Origin: Candidatus Deianiraea vastatrix
GTDB lineage: Bacteria; Pseudomonadota; Alphaproteobacteria; Rickettsiales; Deianiraeaceae
Length of the DNA stretch: 64,000 nt
Assembly: GCF_007993655.1 (NCBI RefSeq)
Contig: NZ_CP029077.1
Coordinates: forward strand, 236,413-300,412
Direction: 5' to 3'
A program made the translations under genes and the position numbers. Each line of letters begins with the position of its first letter. Positions within the stretch are counted from its first letter, which is position 1. The notes under the pieces were generated by a model. The model saw only the letters and a list, made by a program, of their open reading frames with translations, did no database searches and was not told where the DNA came from. This document shows positions 9,180-18,350 of the stretch, piece after piece.

Positions 9180-9879
9180 TTTTTCTATTACAGACTTCAA
9201 TTATTTTTAATCCTAAACTATCCGCTTTTTGTAGTACATAAGGATTGTTAAATTCTGATATTGCGAATTTGTATCCTGTTTCTAGATTTAGTTTCAATAA
9301 ATCGTCAAAATCATGTTTAGTCCATCTTGGTGTATTGTACCTTTCAGCTCTGAGGCTTAAATATGGAGGGTCGTTGTAAATAAAAGTCGCATTCTTGTTG
9401 TTTGCATGTATTGAAAGACTTTGAAAAAATTCTCTGAAATCTTTATTTGTAAACTGTGCTTTTTGAGTATGTGCGTGTCTTAAAAGCTCTTTTGCCTTTT
9501 CAATTACTGTAGATTTACGCACAATGTTGCCTACCATCATTACTGTTCCAGCTCCAAACAAACTAAAGCTTGAAAGGTAAATAAACCTCACTGCTCGCAT
9601 TATTTTACAGTCAAATTGCGTTTCCCTTAGGAAATCAAATGTTGCAGTTGTAATTGGCGTTATGTCTAACGTTTCAAGTAGCGAGTCTTTTTCCGATAGC
9701 GTTAAAGTAAAAAGATTGTGAACATCTGAATCGAGGTCGTTGACGATATTCTTTAATGCTAAAGGCTTGTTGAAATAAACGCCACCGATGCCAAAAAAAG
9801 GTTCTACATAGACGGAATGTTTTGGAAAGTGTTTTATGATATCCTGTGCAATTCTTGTTTTATCTCCGAGTCTATACAT
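9136..9879 (-). CDS. D12-class (Dam-like) adenine-N6 DNA methyltransferase
   Basis: This 247-residue protein has the FxGxG SAM motif as VEPFFGIGGVYF near residues 25-36 and the catalytic DPPY at 170-173. The N-terminal Gly-Asp-Lys pattern (RLGDKTR) is also typical of Dam-family enzymes. It would methylate adenine in a short site such as GATC, though the site cannot be read from the sequence. No partner nuclease lies next to it, so it looks like a solitary methylase carried by the mobile element. It could protect the element from restriction or control its replication. The gene overlaps the next one by 44 bp. Confidence 0.88.
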   Translation of the reverse strand: MYRLGDKTRIAQDIIKHFPKHSVYVEPFFGIGGVYFNKPLALKNIVNDLDSDVHNLFTLTLSEKDSLLETLDITPITTATFDFLRETQFDCKIMRAVRFIYLSSFSLFGAGTVMMVGNIVRKSTVIEKAKELLRHAHTQKAQFTNKDFREFFQSLSIHANNKNATFIYNDPPYLSLRAERYNTPRWTKHDFDDLLKLNLETGYKFAISEFNNPYVLQKADSLGLKIIEVCNRKNVRKESQEILVVNY

Positions 9880-10135
9880 AAAGTAAATAAAGGCCTGTTA
9901 TCACAATTGGTAAACCAAATCCTATAAAAAACCATATTTTATTTTTCACGTTTTTTCTCGAATACCACATACTTTGCATCCAGCCTATTAAATAACCTAA
10001 ATCTATTGCGATGGTCACAGGGTTTGGAAAGGTTTGCTTAATCATGCCTATGACGAACTTAATTAGTAATCCCCACCAGAATACCTTGGCAAAAGATACC
10101 TGACCTTTCTTAACTTTATATGTTATGTTGTACAA
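9872..10135 (-). CDS. Small membrane protein, function unknown
   Basis: This 87-residue protein starts from a TTG and has hydrophobic stretches near residues 20-32, 42-52 and 68-86. It probably spans the membrane two or three times. Its 3' end overlaps the methylase start by 8 bp, so it is likely part of the same transcript. No family was recognised. Confidence 0.45.
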   Translation of the reverse strand: MYNITYKVKKGQVSFAKVFWWGLLIKFVIGMIKQTFPNPVTIAIDLGYLIGWMQSMWYSRKNVKNKIWFFIGFGLPIVITGLYLLYV

Positions 10136-10172
10136 AAATGTATCTTATTTAAAGACTTGTCTTTTGTGCATT

Positions 10173-10502
10173 TTATTCATAGGAAAGTATAAAATCTTTG
10201 CCGTTATCGGCTATATACAAACTAAACTGTATTTCTGTTGCAGGTATTGTTTTGCCATTGAGCGTTCCCGACATATATGCGGCACATCTATATGTATTTA
10301 TATCCTTATTGTATCTTATAGGCCTTGCGCCTGTTATTTCAAGTGAATTTCTTTGCTCGTCAGTTAGATTTAAAAGCTGCTGAAATTTATTCTTAACTTT
10401 ATTAAGAACTATTTCATCGGAACATGTTGGAGATTTGTCGCAAGCAGTAAGCAATAAAGCTGCCCCGATAATTGACAATGTTGTAAACTTTTTAATGGAC
10501 AT
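10173..10502 (-). CDS. Small putative lipoprotein
   Basis: This 109-residue protein has a short basic start, a hydrophobic core and a lipobox LLTAC ending at Cys21. It should be lipid-anchored after signal peptidase II cleavage. The mature part is about 89 residues with two further Cys. I do not recognise the family; surface-exclusion or entry-blocking lipoproteins of mobile elements are one possible analogy. A hairpin overlaps its start codon. Confidence 0.6.
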   Translation of the reverse strand: MSIKKFTTLSIIGAALLLTACDKSPTCSDEIVLNKVKNKFQQLLNLTDEQRNSLEITGARPIRYNKDINTYRCAAYMSGTLNGKTIPATEIQFSLYIADNGKDFILSYE

Positions 10503-10534
10503 AGTATTAGATAAAAAATTCTTCCCTAATACTA
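10502..10534 (-). promoter_or_regulatory. Hairpin overlapping the start of the small lipoprotein gene
   Basis: Perfect 9-bp arms TAGTATTAG (10502-10510) and CTAATACTA (10526-10534) enclose a 15-nt loop. On the minus strand a purine-rich GGGAAG lies at the junction of upstream arm and loop, and the downstream arm runs into the ATG. This could limit translation starts. It is seen by eye only and could be chance in AT-rich DNA. Confidence 0.3.
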
Positions 10535-10593
10535 TTATTTATTGACAGGCGATTTTTGATACAAAAAAGTTAAATATTTTTACATTTTATAAA

Positions 10594-11418
10594 TCATAAC
10601 ATTTCATTTAAAAACTCAGAAGATGTATTTGCCTTATATATTCTGCCATCTATAGAAACATTCAATATCTGCGATTCAGGAATTTGAAAATCCGAAACAT
10701 CATCAACAGTATAACTATTTACCGATAAATTTGAAGTAAGGCGTTTATAAAAATAAAAGCCATTTTCATAAGCATTTTTAAAGACAAATTGCAGGCCGAT
10801 AGATGTTACAAGATCAAGCAACTTTCGCTTTAGATCCACAGACTCGCTACCTTTATCGGGGTTGCATTTTGTGCAAGCGTTCTTTTCGTAAAGTAAAACC
10901 ACAGCAGAGTCTCTAAATGCCTCTCTTTCGTCTTCAAATGGGCAAGGAATATTTAAATCCGATACAATCATCATTTTAATATCAAAATCCTCAAATTCTG
11001 TAAATATTCGGTTTATGTAAAGACTTTGATCTTTTAAAAAAATATGATGTTTTGACTTGGAAGAAATAATTGCAACATTGAATTTACTATGACTATCCAA
11101 ACAAGCTGCCAAAAAATCATTGGCAATTTTTTGCTCATTTGTAGTTTGTAAAAATCCAACAGCTTCTTTTAATTTGCGTTGCTCTTCTTGTTTTCGTTTA
11201 ATTTCATCTTGCCGCTTCTGCTCTTCTGGGTCGATTTTTTCTTCAATTACAGGCTCCTCTTCCTCTTGTATACTTTGCTCATCCCACATGTCATAATTTC
11301 TATTTTCTATTATTTTACCAGTTTGAACATCGTCCAATAAAATAATATCCGACATATTTATTACCCTTGTAAATCCAAACTTTGCCAAATCTTCTACAGT
11401 TATTTTTGTTCCAGTCAT
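10594..11418 (-). CDS. Hypothetical protein with central acidic/Glu-Lys coil
   Basis: I do not recognise this 274-residue protein. The N-terminal 45 residues look globular. A highly charged Glu/Gln/Lys segment (about 48-88) is probably a coiled coil or linker. The C-terminal ~180 residues have mixed alpha-beta character with a CTKC pair near residue 182. There is no signal peptide or membrane segment. It lies alone between the small-lipoprotein gene and the large restriction gene, on the same strand as both. It may be an island cargo gene. Confidence 0.55.
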   Translation of the reverse strand: MTGTKITVEDLAKFGFTRVINMSDIILLDDVQTGKIIENRNYDMWDEQSIQEEEEPVIEEKIDPEEQKRQDEIKRKQEEQRKLKEAVGFLQTTNEQKIANDFLAACLDSHSKFNVAIISSKSKHHIFLKDQSLYINRIFTEFEDFDIKMMIVSDLNIPCPFEDEREAFRDSAVVLLYEKNACTKCNPDKGSESVDLKRKLLDLVTSIGLQFVFKNAYENGFYFYKRLTSNLSVNSYTVDDVSDFQIPESQILNVSIDGRIYKANTSSEFLNEML

Positions 11419-11498
11419 ACAGAAATTGTAAAAGTTAAATCACAAACAAACTTGCTTATCTATAACTCATATAACGAATAGACTTGGGTTTTTGGAAA

Positions 11499-14400
11499 TT
11501 ATTTTAAATATTTATCTAAAACCGCTTGTTTTTGTTCTTTTACATTTGCCAAAAATGTCTTTGCTTCTTCAATTTCTACCTCCAATGGCTCAATTTGTGC
11601 GATGATTTTTTGTTGTTCGGCAAGGGGTGGGAGAGATAGTTTTATTCCAGAAATTTGAGGAACTGTTAATTGTGGAGTTGTTGTTCCGCTATTAATAAAC
11701 TGCGTTCTACTTAGTAAATATTTTATATAAAAAACATTGGCAATTTCTTCTTTTGGCACTAAGCAAATCAATCTAACAATTGGATAAAATGGTTCAGTTC
11801 TTACTTCTGTATATCCTATTGTTCCACGTGCAGCGATTGTAACACAAGCTTCGTTAATTTTAATAATATCGGTATAGCCATACAAACCTTTATTTTGATA
11901 TCCGTTTGCATAAATAGGGATTTGATATTTTTCTGTTTTGTTCTTAGAGAAGTTACCCTTTGGCACGTCACCACCTGCAGTCAAATTTTTTGCAATTTCT
12001 GAAATTGTGATGTCTTTTATATTTTTTGCACTGCCAAATAATCCATTAATTTTCTCCTGATTTTTCTCAATCTTCTCCCTCACTTTTTCCTCTTTCTTTT
12101 CAATCTCGGCAATTTCAGCAACAATTTTTTGTTGGATATCGAGTGGTGGGAATGGAATTTTGAAATCCCTTAACATTTGCAAATTGATATGCTTAACGCC
12201 AACATTGTCAGTAATTGCACTTAAAAGTCTCGCGTTGCTTTCAAGAAAATAGGCAAGATATTCTGGTTTAATATTTGCGTTACAAACAATACCATTTATT
12301 TGTTGATTTGTTGTTAGTTCAATCTTGTTAATGGCAACTTTGCCTATTGTAGCCGTACAACTTAATAAAACACTATTTATAGGTATGATTGTAAGTTTTG
12401 CTAAGCCTTTAGTTGATACATGTTGTTTAGTATCATGAATGTAGAAACTTGTAAAATCATCAACAGTACACCAATTCACATCTTTGCTATCCCAATATTC
12501 TCTTACCTGCTTAGATGGAGTAGATCCACTTATAATGCCTTGAGAAACATCTCCAAGTTTTATTAAACGAAATTTTGTTTCAATCTTCAAATTATTTCTT
12601 TTATTCAAATTCACCGATTTATCAAACCGTTTTAGATCAAATGTCATTAGATTTGATAGGCGTAAATAATGGATATGGTCTTTTAGTGGATGGTCTTCTG
12701 AGGCTTGAATTTCTGTAATTTTGCTTTCAAGCTTTGCGTCGTTTGTGAAGCTTTTTAGTATATATGTATTGAGTTTTTCTGCATCGCACAAGTCATTTTC
12801 GTTGTATAATTTTGATTGTAAATAACCTTCTTCATCTTTATAAATATGAATTCCTTCGTGTCCGCGACGGTTTGAAAATTCAAAGCCATAAAATTCCTTT
12901 TCAATGTCTTTCTCGCCTGAATCGCCTAAAACTATTTTTTGGCTGTATGTTAAAATAAAGTAGATTAATTTTTGTTTTTCCAGCTCACGAATATGCTTTT
13001 GGTCAAGGTCTTTATATTCTTTTGATAGCTCGTGGCTTGTATTTTGTGCGTTTAAAATTTGTTTGTAGGTTTCAAAATCCATCTCGTAAACTCTACTTGC
13101 ATAAGTTGAAAATGCGTCTTTTATGCCACCAACCGCAACATCAACAAATCCACCTTCAAGGAATTTGTCAACTTCTTTTTCAATGCCTTGGTAATCGCTT
13201 GGATTCCTTTTTTGTAAAAACGCTATAATGGTTTTTGTACCAGTCGCCATAAAGGCATTACTCCCTAGCGAAACTATAGCCTTGAATGTAAAATTTTTAA
13301 ATATAATTTCACGGGTTTTTTCATAAATCCCACCGTTTGTCAATATCGAAATTGGCAATATAACACCAGCAACACCGCCTTCTTTTAAAAGTTGCTTCGT
13401 GCGTTCAATGAATAGGCATTCGATTTCGGATGATTGAGGAGTTAAATATTGATATAATTCAAAATAATTCTCTGGATTAAGACTCAATTTTTCATACTCT
13501 TTAAGAAGGTCTCTAGTGAAGCCACTTACAGAATATGGAGGATTTGCAATGAGAATATCGAAATTGTTGTTATCTACTTTATCAGACAAAAGCTTTTCTT
13601 TATAACGTTTACTACAAAATGGAGCCAAGCCATCGCCATATATCACATTGGCATCGCCATCGCCGTGTAAAAATGATGAAACTTTTGAAATAGTAACAAG
13701 CCTCTCGTCTTTTTCTATCGCATAAACATAATCTTTTGCCCAAGATAAGTCATCTCTGTTTTTTATAAATGCTTTTTTTGCCATTGCATTTTTGATATCA
13801 CCTTCTAAGATATTGCTTTTAACGTGTATATCAATTTCATCCATTATTTCTGTAATAAAATGCCCAGCACCTGAGGAGTAATCTATTATGTACGGCAAGA
13901 AAGTGTTTTCCCTGTCTGCAATAATGCGATCGGTTATTTGCTTAATCGGTAGAGACTTGCAAATAAATCTAGCAATTGGTATTGGTGTAAAAAACTGCCC
14001 TGACTCTTGTTTAAAGCCGGTATTAAGAAGTAGTTCAAAGAAATCGCCCAAAAATTGCTGCTTTTTATCGTACCTAAATTTATATTTTTCAAGTAAGGTA
14101 ACAACTTCTTTTACAATTTCAATATTGTCTTCAAAAGTTTCTTTGTTGTATACTTTTTTGAAAGAAAATGCACCAGATTCGCTATAGTATAAAATTTGAT
14201 TTACTAAATCCGGCGACAATTTTCCTTCTTCTAATGCTTGTTTCTGTATATATGGAATTAAGATATCAATGTAAACCTCCAAACCTCCAGAGTAAAGTTT
14301 TTTTAGCTTATCAATTAACTCTTCATTTTTTTCATTTCTTTTGTATTGAAATTGCAATTCATCCCCTTCATTACAATTAATATTCTCATCGTATATTTTA

Positions 14401-15176
14401 CAAATGAAAAAATTAAAAATAATATCAAATGCCTTTGGCTTATTTGATATATTATGTCTGCGCAAAATCTCAGCAAATTTATTGAAGATTCTTTTTCCAT
14501 GTTCTTTGTCAAGATCTTTCAAATCTCTATATGTCAAAAATAAATCTTGAAAATCATAGCATTTTACATCATTTTCAAAGATACCGATTGTTTGAAATGT
14601 ACGGTCCCAAGATATAAATATTTCTTCTTCGTTTTCACCATTTAGACCCTTTGTATTGATAATGTCGCTAACAAATTCAATTGCACTTTCACCTACTCTT
14701 GAGGCATACAAACAAAGTGCCTTAGGTTTTTTATCTTGCCTAAAATAACTCAAAAGCTGCCCTCCGTCTTTGAACATCTTGTTTTTTTCTTTGTTAAACT
14801 CAGGTCCCCAAGTTTTACATTCAATCATAAACAGCGAATTGCCTTGCTTATCTTTTACAAGTATGTCAAGAAAACCCTTGCCTTTATGCCCTAAATTCCA
14901 ACTTTTTTCTAATTCTATATCTTTTGGACTATACCCTTTTTTAAGCAATCTACAAACACAATCTAATACTACAAGATTTTCGTCTTGTGATAAATTCGAT
15001 GTTGTCGTTCTGTGAATTGTGATATCTTTTCCGTAGTTAATTTTTGAAGTTTCCAAGTCAACAGAAAGCTCGTACCCATTGATGATTTTGCTATAGCAAT
15101 CCTTTTTGCCAGACTGAATTTTAAATCCAAGCTTTGAGAGCCATGATAATATGTCCATATTGTTTACAAGAGCCAT
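11499..15176 (-). CDS. Single-chain type I-like restriction-modification enzyme (nuclease-HsdM-HsdS fusion)
   Basis: I chose the ATG at 15176 over a TTG at 15188, giving 1225 residues. An N-terminal HsdR_N-like nuclease core shows Asp104 with Glu119-x-Lys121 (MIECKTW). An HsdM-type N6-adenine methylase follows: the FFTP motif near 395-398, SAM motif I as DYSSGAGHF at 432-440 in place of the usual DPACGSG, and NPPY at 545-548. The last ~350 residues hold two HsdS-like target domains, each followed by a conserved coiled coil (PPL..QQKI near 1010 and PPLAEQQKI near 1180). Two such domains imply a bipartite site. There is no translocase, so type IIG/BcgI-like cutting is expected. The Pro-to-Tyr change in motif I deserves attention. 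Confidence 0.85.
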   Translation of the reverse strand: MALVNNMDILSWLSKLGFKIQSGKKDCYSKIINGYELSVDLETSKINYGKDITIHRTTTSNLSQDENLVVLDCVCRLLKKGYSPKDIELEKSWNLGHKGKGFLDILVKDKQGNSLFMIECKTWGPEFNKEKNKMFKDGGQLLSYFRQDKKPKALCLYASRVGESAIEFVSDIINTKGLNGENEEEIFISWDRTFQTIGIFENDVKCYDFQDLFLTYRDLKDLDKEHGKRIFNKFAEILRRHNISNKPKAFDIIFNFFICKIYDENINCNEGDELQFQYKRNEKNEELIDKLKKLYSGGLEVYIDILIPYIQKQALEEGKLSPDLVNQILYYSESGAFSFKKVYNKETFEDNIEIVKEVVTLLEKYKFRYDKKQQFLGDFFELLLNTGFKQESGQFFTPIPIARFICKSLPIKQITDRIIADRENTFLPYIIDYSSGAGHFITEIMDEIDIHVKSNILEGDIKNAMAKKAFIKNRDDLSWAKDYVYAIEKDERLVTISKVSSFLHGDGDANVIYGDGLAPFCSKRYKEKLLSDKVDNNNFDILIANPPYSVSGFTRDLLKEYEKLSLNPENYFELYQYLTPQSSEIECLFIERTKQLLKEGGVAGVILPISILTNGGIYEKTREIIFKNFTFKAIVSLGSNAFMATGTKTIIAFLQKRNPSDYQGIEKEVDKFLEGGFVDVAVGGIKDAFSTYASRVYEMDFETYKQILNAQNTSHELSKEYKDLDQKHIRELEKQKLIYFILTYSQKIVLGDSGEKDIEKEFYGFEFSNRRGHEGIHIYKDEEGYLQSKLYNENDLCDAEKLNTYILKSFTNDAKLESKITEIQASEDHPLKDHIHYLRLSNLMTFDLKRFDKSVNLNKRNNLKIETKFRLIKLGDVSQGIISGSTPSKQVREYWDSKDVNWCTVDDFTSFYIHDTKQHVSTKGLAKLTIIPINSVLLSCTATIGKVAINKIELTTNQQINGIVCNANIKPEYLAYFLESNARLLSAITDNVGVKHINLQMLRDFKIPFPPLDIQQKIVAEIAEIEKKEEKVREKIEKNQEKINGLFGSAKNIKDITISEIAKNLTAGGDVPKGNFSKNKTEKYQIPIYANGYQNKGLYGYTDIIKINEACVTIAARGTIGYTEVRTEPFYPIVRLICLVPKEEIANVFYIKYLLSRTQFINSGTTTPQLTVPQISGIKLSLPPLAEQQKIIAQIEPLEVEIEEAKTFLANVKEQKQAVLDKYLK

Positions 15177-15280
15177 TTTACGATACAAAACTTACAAAAA
15201 ATATAGCAAACCAAGGAACGGTTAAACTCTACCAATATCTAAAACAAGTTTTTTTTAAAAGTCAATTTTATATGGATTTT

Positions 15281-16072
15281 TTATTTTACGGGACTTTGCA
15301 GCTTATCAAAATACCTCACCGGAGACATTGCACCTTTCTTAACTGGAGGAAGCCTTTTACCAAGGTAAAGCTTTGATATTTCACTATCTTTTGATAATTC
15401 TTTTCCAATAAAACCATATCTTCCTGCTGTTTTTTCAACTCTCAGAAAATCCTTAAACTCAATTTCAAATTCTTCCGTTCCCTCTTTTAACCATGCAGAA
15501 ACTTCAAACACTCCACGCACCAATCCTTTTGTATGCGCGAGAACATAGCGATTTTGCACTTTATTAATATCTACTCTCCAAGCGTAGCGAACGGCATTAT
15601 AAAGGCTCTTTTGTTCAATTGAGATAGGTATTGATATTGCCATTAAGCTGTGATGTGGAACTATTTCTTCTTTTGAATATCGCTTTATAATTTCACTGAT
15701 ATGTGTTGATCCTCTATTATCAGCATCTCTTCCTTCTTGAATATTTGTAAGTCCAGTGTAGGCATCCATTAATGCTGATTCAACTTCAAATGACAATAAT
15801 TCTGATGTTTCTTTATCAAAGGTTTCAAATGGAAAGTGTCTGTGAATTATTCTTATTACTTCGTGTCCGTCTGCCTTAATTTCTAAAATACGCTTATGTT
15901 TTTCTTTTTCTGCAATACTTGTTATATCGTCTGTTTCTGACTCGTGTTCGAAGACTCGATTGGCAATTCCTTTGCCTACATAGAAAGTTTCTCCGTTTCT
16001 TGGGTCGACTAAACGATAAACATAATAACCCAAAGACTCACAAATATCAGTTCTAAATTGATTTACAGACAT
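15281..16072 (-). CDS. GIY-YIG domain protein (LEM3-like/COG3680 type)
   Basis: This 263-residue protein has a GIY-YIG-like core near its start: YYVYR at residues 16-20, YVGKG at 31-35 and Arg39. That is the variant form seen in LEM3-like bacterial proteins of unknown role. The remaining ~200 residues have no recognised domain. It would be a DNA endonuclease or repair protein. It lies 104 nt upstream of the restriction fusion on the same strand, and opposite an XRE regulator. A part in the restriction system, for example a second nuclease, is plausible but unproven. Confidence 0.75.
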   Translation of the reverse strand: MSVNQFRTDICESLGYYVYRLVDPRNGETFYVGKGIANRVFEHESETDDITSIAEKEKHKRILEIKADGHEVIRIIHRHFPFETFDKETSELLSFEVESALMDAYTGLTNIQEGRDADNRGSTHISEIIKRYSKEEIVPHHSLMAISIPISIEQKSLYNAVRYAWRVDINKVQNRYVLAHTKGLVRGVFEVSAWLKEGTEEFEIEFKDFLRVEKTAGRYGFIGKELSKDSEISKLYLGKRLPPVKKGAMSPVRYFDKLQSPVK

Positions 16073-16274
16073 ATTTTCGACAAAAAGATTTACCTTAATT
16101 CCTGATAGCTTAGAAGAAGAAAATTTAAAAGTAAAGAGAAAAATAGAAGTATCACTTCGGCTTTAAGATAAATTATAACATCAATTTACTTAAGTCTACT
16201 CTATGGTTTTTTGAATCATTATAAGCGATTATATTAAGTAGCACTCTGTTCCAAGTGTAATTTAGTATAACTAT
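16073..16274. promoter_or_regulatory. Divergent promoter region between GIY-YIG and XRE genes
   Basis: About 200 AT-rich bases separate the two start codons and must hold both promoters. A small perfect palindrome, GAAGT-ATC-ACTTC (16146-16158), and an ACTTAAGT (16187-16194) are candidate operators for the XRE protein. No classical C-box of restriction controllers was found. Confidence 0.35.
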
Positions 16275-16640
16275 ATGAGCAATAAAATTCCAAAACATGA
16301 CAAAGTGATAAAAAGTATTGGCAATAAAGTGCAATATTACAGGAAAATGAAAGGTTTAACACAAGAGGAGCTTGCTGACAAAATCAATAAAACTGTTGAA
16401 ACGATTTCAAATGTTGAACGTGGCATTTTTGGCGTAAAAATTGAAACATTATTTGATCTATCGGAAGCCTTACAAATTGAACTTTCTGATTTATTTGTTG
16501 ATGTAAAAGTAAAACAAGGCAGCAAATCTGCCAAGAAAATTAAAGAAATTATCAATAAAATCTCTGCTCAAAATGATGACACTATTACTGCAATTGATAA
16601 AGTTGTAAGCGAGATTTGTAGGGTTGTGGTGGAGAAATAG
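16275..16640 (+). CDS. XRE-family helix-turn-helix regulator (possible restriction controller)
   Basis: This 121-residue protein has a Cro/C1-type HTH at about residues 10-66, with the recognition part near TQEELADKINKTVETISNVE. A C-terminal helix follows that could mediate dimerisation. It is the only plus-strand gene in this part of the island and is divergent from the GIY-YIG/restriction pair, the usual layout of a controller protein. It is also convergent with the CBASS-like pair, with 6 nt between stop codons. Which neighbours it controls cannot be decided from sequence alone. Confidence 0.85.
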   Translation: MSNKIPKHDKVIKSIGNKVQYYRKMKGLTQEELADKINKTVETISNVERGIFGVKIETLFDLSEALQIELSDLFVDVKVKQGSKSAKKIKEIINKISAQNDDTITAIDKVVSEICRVVVEK

Positions 16641-16646
16641 AAATGG

Positions 16647-17435
16647 TTAAAACTTAATCTTCTTTAACTCATCTATCGCACTATTTTCATACCCTTGGTC
16701 TTTATAATTTTTAGCTTTTATAATTTGAGCTCTTAATGATTCTAACTCTTGCTTCACATTCCAACTGGAATTAGTTGTAAATGTATACAAATAATCAAAT
16801 AACGTATTACAATTGTAATAATATGTATCTACAATAAATTTTTCTAATGAATAAGATTGTATATATTTATTTTTAGCACACCAAGATTTCATTAAAAGTA
16901 TCAGTCTATAAAGTGTGCTACTATTTTGACATTTTTCTTTTATTTGTTTATTGAATTCAATAAAATCAGTTTTTTGCCATCCATCTGTAGAAAAATGATT
17001 ATCTTTTGTTTCTGGAATGTAATAATCCGTTAGTCCATATTGCAAGTATTTCTGATACGCTGGCACAAGCTCAAAAATAATATGATTTAATTCAATTTTA
17101 ATAGTTGGACTGGATTGTTTAATTTCTGATGCGCTATACGAATTATTTGCAAATTCCTTTAATTTGGTTAAAAAAGTCTGAGGTTTATACTCGGCCGAAT
17201 TCTTAAAAATTACCATAATATCAATATCGCTTTTATCGCTATTTTTTACAATCGTTCCCCTTGCGTACGATCCGAATATGATTACATCTTCAACTTGGTA
17301 ACTAATGTCATTTTTAAAATACCCATTAATTCTCTTTTTAATCGTGTCAATTGATGTGTTAATTTTTGATTTTTCATCGTCTGAAAATTTTAGCTTATCA
17401 GCTATATCCGTTAAATGCGTTGAAACCGTTGCCAT
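16647..17435 (-). CDS. CD-NTase / SMODS-type nucleotidyltransferase (CBASS-like synthase)
   Basis: This 262-residue protein shows the polymerase-beta-like signature GSYARG at residues 55-60 and the metal-binding DIDIM with Asp70 and Asp72. A third acidic position lies in FELVPA (Glu122), where most CD-NTases have Asp. The helical rest (KSWCAKN near 185) fits the OAS-like core. These enzymes make cyclic oligonucleotides after phage infection. The SLATT membrane protein 9 nt upstream is a known effector type for such synthases. No Cap2/Cap3 or HORMA gene is present, so it would be a minimal type I CBASS. A solitary nucleotidyltransferase of the MNT toxin-antitoxin type is less likely given the partner. 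Confidence 0.8.
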   Translation of the reverse strand: MATVSTHLTDIADKLKFSDDEKSKINTSIDTIKKRINGYFKNDISYQVEDVIIFGSYARGTIVKNSDKSDIDIMVIFKNSAEYKPQTFLTKLKEFANNSYSASEIKQSSPTIKIELNHIIFELVPAYQKYLQYGLTDYYIPETKDNHFSTDGWQKTDFIEFNKQIKEKCQNSSTLYRLILLMKSWCAKNKYIQSYSLEKFIVDTYYYNCNTLFDYLYTFTTNSSWNVKQELESLRAQIIKAKNYKDQGYENSAIDELKKIKF

Positions 17436-17444
17436 AATAAAAGA

Positions 17445-18011
17445 TTAAATATTGTTAAGTTCCTGTTCCGTGTATTGATTGGTGCCATTGGCAAAATCTT
17501 TTTGTGTTTTATTATAATGCTTTTCAGCAATATGTGGCATTTTTTCAATAATGACATTGTATTTTGTGGTAAAATCTTGCAACTGATATACTAAGTAATC
17601 ATCCAAGTCATCAAAGTTTTGGTACTTCTTTTGTTTTACCTTATAATCTTCATATATCGCTAAAACATTTCTTGATTCCTTTAGAAGTGAATTTATTTCA
17701 TGACCGTGCTTTTTACAATCTTTGATTTGAGAATTTAAATCTTCTATTTTGTCAGATAATTCTGAAACAGCATAATTTAATACGTTTGCTATAAAGACGG
17801 TTAGTAATACATATTTTTGATTGATATCGAAAATTGATAAAAAATCTTTGTTCATTGCCAAAACAATTAATGATGCAAAAGCAAAGAATCTAGTTACACG
17901 ACGAGTCCAAATTAATCCAGAATGATGACAATCTCCCGTATTAAATAAAGATGATTTTGTATAATCCATGTCAACCTGTAATTTTTTAAAAGCTTTGATT
18001 ATTTCCGACAT
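17445..18011 (-). CDS. SLATT (S-2TM) domain effector of the CBASS-like pair
   Basis: The ATG at 18011 was chosen over a TTG at 18041, giving 188 residues. Two hydrophobic helices lie near residues 38-52 and 64-80, followed by a long cytosolic helical region with coiled-coil character. This is the layout of SLATT domains, which are predicted to form pores when a nucleotide signal is sensed and so kill the infected cell. The gene precedes the CD-NTase by 9 nt, so the two are co-expressed. Family assignment rests on architecture and partner, not on a motif. Confidence 0.7.
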   Translation of the reverse strand: MSEIIKAFKKLQVDMDYTKSSLFNTGDCHHSGLIWTRRVTRFFAFASLIVLAMNKDFLSIFDINQKYVLLTVFIANVLNYAVSELSDKIEDLNSQIKDCKKHGHEINSLLKESRNVLAIYEDYKVKQKKYQNFDDLDDYLVYQLQDFTTKYNVIIEKMPHIAEKHYNKTQKDFANGTNQYTEQELNNI

Positions 18012-18350
18012 ATTTCTTAAGAAGATAACATTTTTTGACAATATATTCCATATATAATCTCAAATTCCCAATTGTCAAGTCTTTGGCGAAATAAATCGCA
18101 CTTCGTATACCAAAGACCTACAAAAAAACAACCTCTGGCACTACTGAACAGAACTTTATATATACAAACATAAAAGAACGAAGAAGCTATCCAAAATGCT
18201 TTGTAACCACTGATTGATTTGCTCGATAAGCAAACATCGCAATAGCGAAGCGTGAAGCCCACTTTGTGGCGTGAATTTTTTTACTCTTTAACAATTATGT
18301 AGTTAGATTAGAAATGATAAAAGAAGAATTGAAGAAAAAGTTAGAAAGTT

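Larger units (their letters stand above)
6002..9879 (-). mobile_element. Putative integrative element module 1 (serine recombinase + Rep-like + Dam-like genes)
   Basis: The block holds a large serine recombinase, a Rep-like protein 5 nt upstream of it, a 110-residue protein and a D12-class methylase, with short spacers or overlaps. A diverged copy of the recombinase/Rep-like pair occurs at 19.1-23.0 kb. No attachment sites or target duplications could be fixed, so the coordinates mark the gene block and not true element ends. Small genes further upstream (to 11.4 kb) may also belong. Confidence 0.5.

Noticed and set aside
18017-18262. 81-residue minus-strand reading frame upstream of the SLATT gene
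   Set aside because: It overlaps the SLATT gene start, has biased Cys/Phe/Tyr composition and no plausible domain; likely spurious.
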